Positions 56,901 through 62,124 of a stretch of DNA of 64,000 nucleotides are shown here, piece after piece. This DNA comes from Semisulcospira habei (taxonomy: Eukaryota; Mollusca; Gastropoda; Semisulcospiridae), in assembly GCA_036245525.1 (NCBI GenBank), contig BTPG01000005.1, positions 119,992,417-120,056,416 of the forward strand, read 5' to 3'. The position numbers and the translations under genes are program-made. Within the stretch, counting starts at the first letter, position 1. Every line of letters starts with the position of its first letter. The notes under the pieces are model-generated. The model was not told the DNA's origin. It did not search any database and saw nothing but the letters and a program-made list of their open reading frames with translations.

Positions 56901-59900
56901 CAGCGTTCCTAGATTCAGTCTCAGATAGCTAGTTAAATATGCAATACATGTATGCTGGTTTGTTATTTTGGACATTACAGCTCAGCTACAAGACATGAGA
57001 TCCAAAATCACAGACCTGCATGCAAAAAAACTCCCCTGCAGTCTGTCAAAATTTCCTCTACAAAGGTATACATGTATCAGCATTACTGCTTTCTTCGTCA
57101 AAGTTTGTCATAACCAGTAACACATGTATGTACATGTATTGTAACCAATGACAGACATCAGGCTGAAGAGATTTGCGCTTTAGTGCAACTGCAGATGAGA
57201 ACATTTCACACAGAGTGCAAAATAATACATGTTGTAAAGATCAACCAAATATAACCCTCTGCATGTCAGTAGCGGTTTTAGTCGCAATGATTCTTGCAGG
57301 AATCATCATGACTAAAACCGGTATCAACACCCAAAGGACTAATTTACTACTATAGTGATTAACTCCTTCACTGGCAGTGGTTGCAGATTGTGTTTATGAA
57401 ATGTTAATGCAATACCAATAAGCCACAGCTGTCCAATGAACATTGAGACAAAGTAGTGTCAGCAAGGGGAATAGATCCCTAGAGCCCACACAACTGCAGT
57501 GGCTCAAGAGGATCTCTGTCTCTTGCAGTTGAATCATGATCACTTTTTTTTCTGGCAGTCGCAGGGTTCGTTTTTAAGATACGTACCACAAGCTTCATCG
57601 TCAAGATCTCATTTTGCAACTTCTTGACACAGCAGATCTGAGCTTGGTAAGCCTCTAGGTTCTTCTGTCGCCTGCAACACAAAGTGACCTCAATAAATAA
57701 TAGAGGCATGGATACTGTTTCTTCATTCTGCCATTATATGTTAGAACAAAATCTGTTCATAGCTAGACTGCTGTACCAGTAAGCAGATTCTAACTAGCTT
57801 CAGCTCTAAAAACGTCATTAGCGTTCAACATGTAGCCACAAAAGTTTTGTCACCATATAATTATATTATAGAAAAACAGACAAAATACATTCAGCATTGG
57901 CATTCAAGAACTAACGTTTACACACGAACACACAAAACAACTCAGCTAGTCCACTTACCATTTCTTTAACTCTGCTTCAATTTCACAAATTTCTGGATCC
58001 TGGTTCAATGTGTCGATCATGTCATCCAGACCCAGACCTGCAAACAGACCATTCTCTGTCAGCATAGGGCAGTGACATGCCTCTCACTGCAGGTGTTGCT
58101 TTGAAACAAAAACAGCATTCCATCATGCAGACTGAGAGCACAAATTAAAAAAAATTAACATGCAACCGTTATAAACCTGACTTTGATCCCTAGGCAAAAT
58201 TGCAAAAAAATTTTTTTAATAAATTGTGAATTTGGGGATGAATTTTTCACTCAAAAATACATACCCAGTCAAAGAGATGACAGTTCAGAGGTGGTGCAAA
58301 AAAAGCTTGGTGCATCTAGGCACAAGCTATTCTTCGGTCTCCTGTTGCAGTATGTCAGGGCTGAATGGGTCAAGTGGTGTACAGTGTATGTGTGTATGTG
58401 AAGTGGCAAGGGCTGTGAAAAGGGGTAGAAACTTTCCATGAACATGACTGTAGACTTTTTCCTCTGTGACCATGCTTACACAACACACGCACACAAACAC
58501 ACGTCAGATATCCTTGTCATTTAAAAAAATCACTAAATGAAGCACAAAAAGTTAAAGGGACAAACACTGCTATTTGATACTTGATCGATTAAGTTTAATG
58601 CCTGTACATCTATGTACCATGTACATTACACAGAGATGGATCCTAGGGAGAGGGAAAAGGGGATTTCTAAGGGTTCTAAACTTTTTCGTTTCTGCCTCCT
58701 CTCCCCTCCACCACACCCAATCACAACCTCCCCTCCACAACACCCAATCACAACAGCCCCCCCCCCCCCCCAAACCCCACCCCCCACCCCGATCCCCCCA
58801 AAAAACAAAACCAAAAAAAAGCTGGGCACAGATACACAGTCTTACCTGAAATAGAGAATCCAGGCAGATAGCACATCAATGTGCAGTTTGTATATTGCTC
58901 TGCTAACTCACTAGGAGACAAAAACACAAAAAAATTTGGATGTTGGCTAGAGTTCGCAATTCTGCTTTGCAAACTGGTTCAACACGAACAACAGTCCTAC
59001 CTTTTTACGCAACACTAGCACTACCTAATGCATTGTAGTCAGTAGTGCTAGGTTGGGTGAAAAGATAAGATGGTATATGCTGAAAATACACACTGTAGAT
59101 CAGTCTCACCCATCAACTGTAATGTCTGATTTGCTTGTCTCCCCTCCACTCAGCAGCACAAGCTGGCGCAACATTAACCTTTTGCGTGTCGGTAGCGGTT
59201 TTAGTCGCGATGATTCCTTCAGGAATCATTGCGACTAAAACCGCTAACAACACACAGAGGGTGAATGACACTCCTCCCGTTTTACCAGCTGGACTGTAGT
59301 CAGTAATGCTATGCTGGGTGAAAAGGTCGGAGAGCCACACAAACACATTGCGAGCAATCAATCTCATGTAAAACAGAAATGTTAAATATAGTCTTTAAAT
59401 CTGAACATTCTCTCACTTTTTTGTTACATCTGAACTTGTCATAAGTCGACTCCACTGTTCACACACTGCCGGAGATCATATCAAATGTCACTGCTCAAGA
59501 CTACACCAGAACTTGTTTAAAGCAAGTACCCTTAACCCATTTAACCCCACGGCTGTATTTCTCACATTTTTTAGGTGTCACCTAACGACTATGTACCATT
59601 TACTGGAGACGGATTGACTATGCTAATTCAAGGGTAGTGCCAGATTAGCTTGGCGCCTGAAGGTGCCAAGCTAATCTGGCACTACCCATGAATTAGTATG
59701 GTCAATATATCTCCTTCTGTAGGGTGCTGGAGCTAAATGGGTTAATGAGAGATGACCGGTCATTAAAGAACATCAATAGGCCACCTACATGATGGTCTTT
59801 AATGACAGGCAACACTTCTCTTGAGAGAGCACCTGTCTGCATGTTTAAAACCACCTTTGCTCAACACGTTCTACTGTAATGCCATGACTAGCACATTGCC

Positions 59901-60161
59901 AAACAATGATGGTCTTAATGACAGGTGACTTCTCTTGAGAGAGCACCTGTCTGTCTAAACCACCTTTGCTCAAAACAGATTTTACTGTGATGCCATGATG
60001 AGCACATGCCCATTCCCCCTCTTCAAATTTTCTCACCTCCACTTGCTGTTGAGCACCACATCGTCTGAGAAGCCGTATTTTGCGAAGAAGTCAATGGCAG
60101 AGTTGTCAGCATGCACCACCACAGCATCATAGTTTCCAACCACAGAAGGATCCAAACATTT
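26784..60161 (-). CDS. Nine-exon host gene, GNAT-like motif plus coiled coil (partial, unnamed)
   Basis: A spliced host gene read on the minus strand. Exons, 5' to 3': 60161-60037, 58910-58846, 58037-57959, 57671-57587, 56745-56670, 49988-49899, 49060-48911, 27860-27697, 26934-26784. All are bounded by AG/GT, and every phase joins exactly, giving 985 nt and 328 codons without a stop. Visible parts in order: a GNAT acetyltransferase-like motif (NSAIDFFAKYGF) at residues 21-32; a segment ending CTLMCYLPGF; an acidic/coiled-coil stretch at about residues 68-145; a Ser-rich linker after DDEDE; and a C-terminal region with LYFCGT and CQEVLGAGF that recalls the LFHGT...GF start of PARP-type ADP-ribosyltransferase domains, with Cys in place of His. 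The start and end lie outside the visible exons: exon 9 ends in phase 1, and the first exon opens at an acceptor. The exon structure is seen directly. The domain labels are inference and the function is unknown. Confidence 0.85.
27051..27539 (+). mobile_element. PIF/Harbinger-type MITE
   Basis: 489 bp with perfect 17-bp inverted ends AGGCCCCGCCACACATG and a 3-bp TTA duplication (27048-27050 and 27540-27542), the hallmark of PIF/Harbinger elements. Inside, direct and inverted copies of CCGATT/AATCGG are scattered. A short + frame (27213-27377) starts MAASFDSDDDVLALSAVL, resembling the N-terminus of Harbinger-encoded proteins, then ends. It is non-autonomous and lies in a host intron. Confidence 0.85.
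27561..27640. repeat. Hairpin repeat H1, copy f (one arm only)
   Basis: TAACCCATTTAGCCCC then GGAGATGGATTGACCATGAT and AGTGCCAGATTAGCTT; the second arm is missing. It directly follows the Harbinger MITE. Confidence 0.7.
27697..27860 (-). CDS. Host gene exon 8
   Basis: 164 nt, acceptor CTATATGCAG, donor GTATGT. It encodes 54 codons without a stop, from ESHYMIRGHV to YEVSSINK. It is joined in phase to exon 7 across a 21-kb intron. Confidence 0.83.
27861..28011. other. Host intron DNA between exon 8 and DIRS-4
   Basis: A short near-direct repeat, AAAGGTAAGGTAT, appears at about 27886 and 27950. No gene. Confidence 0.4.
28062..29261 (-). mobile_element. RTE-b, 5'-truncated RTE LINE in the DIRS-4 end
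   Basis: 1200 bp with the (TAAG)n-type 3' end (TACTTACTTACTTAC on the + strand). It is flanked by 13 bp, TTACCGATGACAT, at 28049-28061 and 29262-29274. That duplicated sequence is the DIRS core site itself. The last ~240 bp are almost identical to RTE-a. Confidence 0.9.
28069..29274 (-). pseudogene. RTE-b reverse transcriptase, C-terminal two thirds
   Basis: 401 codons open. The first codons (MSSVK) come from the DIRS core site rather than from the RTE, so the ATG is accidental; the RTE part starts at AGFRKNRSCTDQ. RT motifs: YVNFVDYEKAFDSVD, RTGVRQGCLLSP, DLDFADDLALLSH (catalytic ADD), LGSIIDKKGGTDADV; then the C-terminal domain (LYGAETWRLT, RRWGWIGHSLRK, WNPQGKRKRGRP). It ends at the natural stop near the (TAAG)n tail. 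The endonuclease is absent because of 5' truncation. Confidence 0.9.
29640..30700 (-). pseudogene. DIRS-4 tyrosine recombinase remnant
   Basis: The C-terminal frame reads KDIVAAVGWRDESTIARFY (Trp intact, tyrosine present), then FCALTVQRDN. HGVRARAARLAF replaces the usual HEVRAMA, so the His-x-x-Arg pair is kept. Further left parts (STREVASP-like; ADAYRHLGRPDP) lie in other frames. Broken by several indels. Confidence 0.65.
30700..32500 (-). pseudogene. DIRS-4 RNase H and RT remnant
   Basis: RNase H pieces: SRCVVAGLDGWGALLLP (Asp motif changed to GLDGWG), NPLGLVAV, GETRSPDLCFLLYRPLRW, ARHTPGQLFVLAA. RT pieces further right include VDLLLRYQS (in the place of YLDDLLLRYQS) and HLGMDL. Frames change often. 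Confidence 0.5.
32500..33020 (-). pseudogene. DIRS-4 Gag-like remnant
   Basis: A GC-rich minus frame (33024-32533) matches the position of the Gag central region. The visible text is Ala/Pro/Arg-rich and degraded. The identity rests on position, so confidence is low. Confidence 0.35.
33020..34165. repeat. About ten tandem 118-bp units in DIRS-4
   Basis: Each unit holds GGTGCCCGGGGCTCAAGGAG, GGGGGCACGTAGCCGGCT and GGCGACTCGCCGGAGGAGTC, then AGCGGGCTT...GGCCGAAGGCCGACGCG. Units start near 33110, 33235, 33350, 33470, 33585, 33700, 33840, 33960 and 34075. One unit is interrupted by a (TTTTTTCT) stretch near 33800. The GCCGGAGGAGTCAGCGGGCT part recurs in DIRS-6, DIRS-5 and elsewhere as single copies, so it is a normal Gag piece that expanded here. 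Confidence 0.9.
34370..35205. repeat. Three 280-bp units carrying the Gag Cys-motif start
   Basis: GTCACTGGAAGTCGCC or variants occur at about 34382, 34659 and 34936, each followed by CACTTGGTAACTGCAACCCA and GGCGACCGGCGGCGGGTAA. On the minus strand each unit includes the GDFQW-type start of the Gag Cys motif. The third unit ends near 35205. This is a local triplication of the first coding part of ORF1. Confidence 0.8.
36270..37320 (-). pseudogene. DIRS-6 tyrosine recombinase
   Basis: Order in coding sense: SRLEVVRQALGARVYSGAAM, RRLSTLRVYEG (then a one-base shift), LFRDQGLALITVRGYLSMIA, LIPRWVLPWVLTWLNSTRFE, SPVSELHAL (first Arg changed: ARVSE became SPVSE), HIHAHEVRAMTTN (His and second Arg kept), KDIVAAVG followed by TAG where other copies have Trp, then FYLRDLASQREN with the tyrosine. 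At least one frameshift, one stop and a lost Arg make it inactive. Confidence 0.75.
37547..38810 (-). pseudogene. DIRS-6 RNase H and C-terminal RT
   Basis: RNase H is well preserved in one open frame (38353-37547): CVDASLSGWGAH, INWLEMQTVW, VLSDDTTVVAYIQKQGGT, CLNVLADSRSR, giving the D-E-D-D acidic set, then VDLFATRWN and WAVDALSIPWDG. Upstream, RT fragments: GLPFGLNLRPWVFTRLIDAL, a degraded YLDD region, then NQSETALATDRDALLHLL and VVHLGMECATN. The N-terminal half of RT is missing, replaced by Gag-type repeats from about 38800. Confidence 0.75.
38760..40800. repeat. Three spread copies of a 270-bp Gag segment in DIRS-6
   Basis: At about 38760-39060, 39250-39535 and 40535-40800. Each contains GCCGGCAAACAGACCCTCCG, AAGGGTCAGCGGGCGTGGCA and a preceding GATCCTCCGGAAGGATCAGC. 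Copies 1 and 2 are nearly identical over long stretches. They flank the main Gag frame on both sides, so part of ORF1 was duplicated rather than the whole element. Confidence 0.8.
39525..40603 (-). pseudogene. DIRS-6 Gag-like ORF1 (central part)
   Basis: A 293-codon open frame (40406-39525) shows ELKRKVAAFVDAERQVKKFR, then a helical region and LPPDLRAQLHRAPLGGPLLF, the conserved region of DIRS Gag-like proteins, thought to be the structural part of the particle. After that the frame runs into unrelated codons. The Cys-rich N-terminal motif is not seen in this copy. Confidence 0.7.
41060..41232 (+). mobile_element. Retroposon 3' tail with (ATT)n
   Basis: GGCGCTTTGAGCCGATTTTC followed by GGGATAAAGCGCCTATGTAA and about eight ATT units. 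This is the widespread 3' end of SINEs mobilised by L2/CR1-type LINEs in animals. The 5' boundary inside DIRS-6 is not clear. Confidence 0.6.
42130..42800 (-). pseudogene. DIRS-5 tyrosine recombinase remnant
   Basis: Fragments only: AGRSSWLRSVIRSELQDPSL, matching SSWLRWVIRSAYQDLSP, then RYVIKALAWPRTS in place of KIRAHEVRAMA, and pieces such as PRLWSTGSPCARLRG. Catalytic residues are not recognisable. Confidence 0.5.
42830..46000 (-). pseudogene. DIRS-5 decayed body with Gag Cys motif
   Basis: The clear part is at 44781-44542: LLVTCTQCGGFQWPSDNHTV, CLLCAGCASDHTCDVC, RWSNLWNL, which is the ORF1 Cys-rich module. A longer open frame (44514-43849) and repeats of the GGACCCCCAGCGGGATCC segment (42850, 45062) surround it. 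A second copy of the Cys-rich neighbourhood (LCAGCGYAIQRN) lies at about 45300. RT and RNase H are not recognisable. Confidence 0.5.
46005..46505. repeat. Four tandem 120-bp units in the DIRS-5 leader
   Basis: CAACATATGTACACAAAA starts units at about 46129, 46249, 46371 and 46491, each with GCATGACAGACGCGAGGTAC and CTAGCAGTGCAGTAA. A partial unit precedes them. Non-coding. Confidence 0.9.
46856..47742. mobile_element. 887-bp TIR element in the DIRS-5 leader
   Basis: Perfect 15-bp inverted ends CAGTGTTGATTCTAG (46856-46870 and 47728-47742) and a 6-bp direct repeat GCGCTG immediately outside (46850-46855 and 47743-47748). No transposase. From 47001 the interior has CAGTGGAGTCCGCTTAACAC and repeats of TTCGTGTTAACC, which look like the end of a pogo/Tigger-type element inserted or captured inside. 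Superfamily of the outer element not assigned. Confidence 0.75.
47749..48250. other. DIRS-5 leader
   Basis: GC-rich sequence containing CCGCTACCTTACCTCTC, which also occurs in the leaders of DIRS-1 (7920) and DIRS-6 (41563). No ORF of note. On the minus strand this block is GAGAGGTAAGGTAGCGG, which includes a GGTAAGGTA splice-donor-like string. Confidence 0.5.
48504..48529. repeat. Perfect 26-bp palindrome at the right edge of DIRS-4
   Basis: The half site ACATGGAGACACA is followed by its exact complement. The palindrome begins at the last bases of DIRS-4, so the element inserted at or beside it. Confidence 0.9.
48530..48910. other. Host intron, nothing recognised
   Basis: AT-rich DNA with no repeats of known family and no ORF. 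Confidence 0.4.
48911..49060 (-). CDS. Host gene exon 7 (acidic, Ser-rich linker)
   Basis: 150 nt, acceptor TGTGTTACAG, donor GTGAGG. It begins with an acidic run (DDEDEV), then LIHSLEQQVSSLEGE, then a Ser/Ala-rich tail. The following intron is 21 kb long because of the DIRS-4/5/6 nest. Confidence 0.85.
49061..49898. other. Host intron with C-rich run and an H3 hairpin
   Basis: Mostly AT-rich. A C-rich tract lies at about 49478-49530 (runs of C interrupted by T). An H3 hairpin lies at 49657-49730 (GCAAGAGGCAAGGATTCTTA against GAGAATCTTTGCCTCTCGC). Confidence 0.5.
49899..49988 (-). CDS. Host gene exon 6
   Basis: 90 nt, acceptor ATTACAG, donor GTACAA. It encodes KELLTYRLETARCAF and then a Gly/Ser/His stretch. 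The phases fit on both sides. Confidence 0.85.
50088..50300. repeat. Hairpin repeat H1, copy g
   Basis: TTAACCATTTAGCCCC ... GTCATGATAATCCAAGG ... GGCTTGGCACC / GGCGCCTAGCC ... GGGTTTAATGGATAA. More diverged than other copies, but the stem still pairs over most of its length. Confidence 0.75.
50429..50637 (-). other. Flipped terminal segment between inverted core sites
   Basis: Bounded by TACCGATGGTATTAC (50414-50428) and its inverse GTAATACCATCGGTA (50638-50652). It begins TCGAAGGACCCTCCCACC (normally next to the ICR) and ends TTTTCCACAATG (the barcode side, normally next to the outer end). In DIRS-2, 3, 4, 5, 6 and 8 the order is the opposite. Confidence 0.88.
50860..51700 (-). pseudogene. 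DIRS-7 tyrosine recombinase remnant
   Basis: The minus frames contain AHEVRSMAASPAS, then in another frame RVETTFARFYLRDLSTQRQN with the tyrosine, and LFLPLSPGRSDISAQTCSSW. The DIVAAVGW stretch is deleted. Further left parts continue to about 52290 (ADTYRRLRSSDPGSCK). Confidence 0.65.
51700..54558 (-). pseudogene. DIRS-7 decayed middle part
   Basis: The first part (52295-51735) still shows YR N-terminal text (FPRAAMDATETTRRPSTLQV). Beyond 52300 no motif of RT or RNase H could be recognised. Position and GC content suggest a degraded RT/Gag region. Confidence 0.35.
54559..54930 (+). mobile_element. AT-rich insertion, probable retroposon fragment
   Basis: An abrupt change from GC-rich to AT-rich DNA. 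It contains CCCTGTCAGGGATAAATCAAG and TTATTTGAATTAAATTGAA, resembling the 3' ends of animal LINE/SINE families. No TSD found. Confidence 0.4.
55196..56047 (-). pseudogene. DIRS-7 Gag-like ORF1
   Basis: 283 codons open. From about residue 50: YRYQVRNCTLCGDFQWSSDV, HAVCLPCSGSTHTCVVC, RWSQLWGFYRRERPTPVRE. This is the Cys-rich module at the N-terminus of the Gag-like protein. After it the frame is basic and Thr/Arg-rich. It is the longest uninterrupted ORF1 N-terminus in the window and lies next to the right terminal repeat, as expected for the first gene of the element. Confidence 0.75.
56670..56745 (-). CDS. Host gene exon 5 (coiled coil)
   Basis: 76 nt, with a long T tract and ACAG acceptor and a GTGAGT donor. 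It begins MKKQSDLLNKLMDDNE and continues the coiled coil. The following 6.7-kb intron contains DIRS-7. Confidence 0.85.
57270..57330. repeat. Hairpin repeat H2, copy a
   Basis: Arms TAGCGGTTTTAGTCGCAATG and CATGACTAAAACCGGTA around GATTCTTGCAGGAATC. The same structure occurs at 59191-59252. Lies in a host intron. Confidence 0.75.
57477..57530. repeat. Hairpin repeat H3 (short copy)
   Basis: GCAGTGGCTCAAGAGGATCT and CTGTCTCTTGCAGTTG, an H3-like arm. Lies in the host intron next to exon 4. Confidence 0.4.
57587..57671 (-). CDS. Host gene exon 4 (coiled coil)
   Basis: 85 nt, acceptor TGTTGCAG, donor GTACGT. It encodes 28 codons rich in K, Q, E and L (for example VKKLQNEILTMKLV), as in a coiled coil. 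Confidence 0.85.
57959..58037 (-). CDS. Host gene exon 3
   Basis: 79 nt, acceptor TGTTTGCAG, donor GTAAGT. It encodes a Gly-Leu rich turn and then an acidic helix (DDMIDTLNQDPEICEIEAEL) that begins the coiled-coil part. Confidence 0.85.
58686..58845. other. C-rich intronic tract
   Basis: Long C runs (58757-58773 and around) with CACCCAATCACAAC repeated three times (58713-58755). Close to the donor of exon 2. Confidence 0.6.
58846..58910 (-). CDS. Host gene exon 2
   Basis: 65 nt, acceptor TTTGTCTCCTAG, donor GTAAGA. It adds 21 codons beginning ELAEQY and including CTLMCYLPGF. The phases fit the exons on either side. Confidence 0.85.
59191..59252. repeat. Hairpin repeat H2, copy b
   Basis: GGTAGCGGTTTTAGTCGCGA / TTGCGACTAAAACCGCTA with the inner GATTCCTTCAGGAATC, an almost perfect stem. 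It pairs over more bases than copy a. Flanked by AACCTTTTGCGTGTC and ACACACAGAGGGTG. Confidence 0.8.
59532..59745. repeat. Hairpin repeat H1, copy h
   Basis: A complete copy: TTAACCCATTTAACCCCA to AGCTAAATGGGTTAA. The stem includes AGTGCCAGATTAGCTTGGCG and its near-exact complement. Lies in the host intron between exons 1 and 2. Confidence 0.88.
59746..60036. repeat. Tandemly repeated intronic DNA
   Basis: Two near-copies of a block with ATGGTCTTTAATGACAGG, CTTCTCTTGAGAGAGCACCT and AACCACCTTTGCTCAA, starting near 59791 and 59908. A related block is near 9850-9930. No gene. Confidence 0.6.
60037..60161 (-). CDS. Host gene exon 1 of those visible (GNAT-like)
   Basis: 125 nt. The acceptor is preceded by a pyrimidine tract and CCTCCTAG, and the donor is GTGAGA. 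The exon opens in phase 0 and ends with two bases of a Ser codon. It contains the N-x-A-x-x-F-F-x-K-x-G-F pattern typical of GNAT motif B. An earlier exon must exist beyond the window or to the right of 60161, because the exon starts at an acceptor. Confidence 0.85.
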
Positions 60162-60486
60162 CTAGGAGGCAAAGAAAAAGCATTGTCCATGTGGATGGTC
60201 TGTGATTATGGAACTTACAGATTTGAGCCATAAGGTCCAAAATCACAGACCAGCACACACATGGCTATATGCTGTTTGATGATACAGTGAACTTTGGACT
60301 AATGACAAAATGTTAGGGGAGCAAAATCGTGTGCTGTTGTATCCAAAGGTTGTTAGTGTTCGAGGAAGAAGAAGAAGTATCCAAAGGTTGTCAGAACCAG
60401 AGTAATTTGTGGTGTGGTATATAGTGTGGCCTTGTTATACAAATCCAACTTTTGTATTATGCAACTTTGCTACATCTAAACTTGTT

Positions 60487-60700
60487 TTAACTCATTCTAC
60501 CCCAACACAGAAATCCCCAAATTTTGCCGTTGTCCTCTGAAGACTGCTTTGCAGTGCAGGACACAGATCGACCATGATAGTTCAAGGGTGATGACAGGAT
60601 AGCTTGGTGCCCATAGGCGCCAAGCTATTCTGGCATCACCCTTCAACTATCATGGTCGACCCATATCTTGCTGTGGTGTGTCTGGGGTAGAATGAGTTAA
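60487..60700. repeat. Hairpin repeat H1, copy i (subfamily variant)
   Basis: TTAACTCATTCTACCCCA to GGGGTAGAATGAGTTAA. The inner stem CGACCATGATAGTTCAAGGG pairs with its complement on the other arm. Both the outer ends and the inner stem differ from copies a, c and h, but the two arms still match each other. Confidence 0.85.
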
Positions 60701-60839
60701 GTGAATAGCCTAATGTGAGATCACCTGTCATTAACCCTTTAAATCCTGAGGCTGATTTTGTTTCACGTGCAAAGCAAAAGTGAGTCTATGGGCTAGTGGT
60801 AGTCCATCCGTCATCTGTCCACTGTCGTCCGTGGTAAAC

Positions 60840-61600
60840 TTTAACATTAGCATTTTCTCTGAGACTATTCAAGCCACAGTCTTCAAACTAGGCCCAAGGA
60901 TACTTTCTAAACATACCAATTTGAGAGACATCTCACAAAGGTCAAGGTCGCAGGGGATCAGGAAATATGACCAAGATAGCTATATTTTGACATAATTTTT
61001 TTTTTTTTCTCAAATACTATTCAAAACTTCAAACCCAAACTTGGTACAAAGGTACCTGATGGTAAGACCTTTCTATGCATACTAATTTGGTTGATCCCTC
61101 GGAAAGGTCAAGGGTCCCAAGAGCTCAGAAAAATAGGTGAAAAATAGCCATATTTTGACAAAAGATGCTTTTTTTCAAATATTGTTCATAACTTCAAACC
61201 CAAACTTTCTACAGAGATTCCTGATGGTAAGGCCTATCTATGCATACTAATTTGGGTGACCCCTCAGAAAGGTCAAGGGTCACAAGGGCTCAGTAATATT
61301 CACAACTTTAAACCCAAACTTGCTACAGAGATACCTGATGGGAAGACCTTTCTATGCATACTAATTTGGTTGATCCCTCAGAAAGGTCAAGGGTCACGAG
61401 AGCTCAGGAAATAGGTCCAAAATAGCCGTATTTGACAAAGGATGTTTTTTTCTCAAATACTATTCAAAACTTCAAACCCAAATTTAGTACATAGATACCT
61501 GACGGTAAGACCTATCTATGCGTACTAATTTGGATGACTTCTCAGAAAGGTCAAGGGTCACAAGAGGTTGGCAAATGTGTGTAAAATGCCAATTCTTGAT
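60840..61600. repeat. Tandem array with DR1-like AGGTCA motifs
   Basis: Five or so units of 115-165 bp. Each holds AACTTCAAACCCAAACTT, ACCTGATGGTAAGACC, ATGCATACTAATTTGG and GAAAGGTCAAGGGTCACAAG. AGGTCAAGGGTCA (AGGTCA-A-GGGTCA) is at about 61110, 61272, 61385 and 61550; the first unit has AGGTCAAGGTCG. Confidence 0.85.
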
Positions 61601-62124
61601 AAAATTTGATGTATTATCAATATTTTTGCGGGGGAGGGGGGGGAGGGGGGGGGGGGGGGGACATGTGTGAAAAATGAATTTGACAAATACGTACCGATGA
61701 CATTACTACTAGGAAGTATGCTTAGCTTACGTAATTTCAGCCTAAGAACCTGTTGTGTTCCTACACAACCAGGGAGGCAACTCAAGAGGGCCGTAACCAG
61801 GGACCCTGAGTAGCCTCCCGTCCCTGCCCATCCGGTCATGTGGCACGTGGTGTCATGCCAGTCGGAAATGCTTAGCTTACTGGTGGCAGGCGGGGCAGGT
61901 GGGAGGGTACCCGAGTAATGTCATCGGTAATTATTTTTCGAAAAAATGCATCTTAGAGAAAATTTCATTTGTTTTCTCAAAATACATTCCCAATGACATT
62001 ACTACTAGGAAGAATAGAGAAGAGGAGGAGGGTGCCGCCCAGAAAATTACCCCCAGTATAGGGGCTTAGCCAGACCCGCCCTCCCCGGAGTAAACTCCCG
62101 ACAATTTCAGCTAAGTTTTAAGCT

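Noticed and set aside
58570..58850. Short frames rich in Pro or Gly near 58.7 kb
   Set aside because: They are the C-rich intronic tract; they overlap an intron of the host gene.
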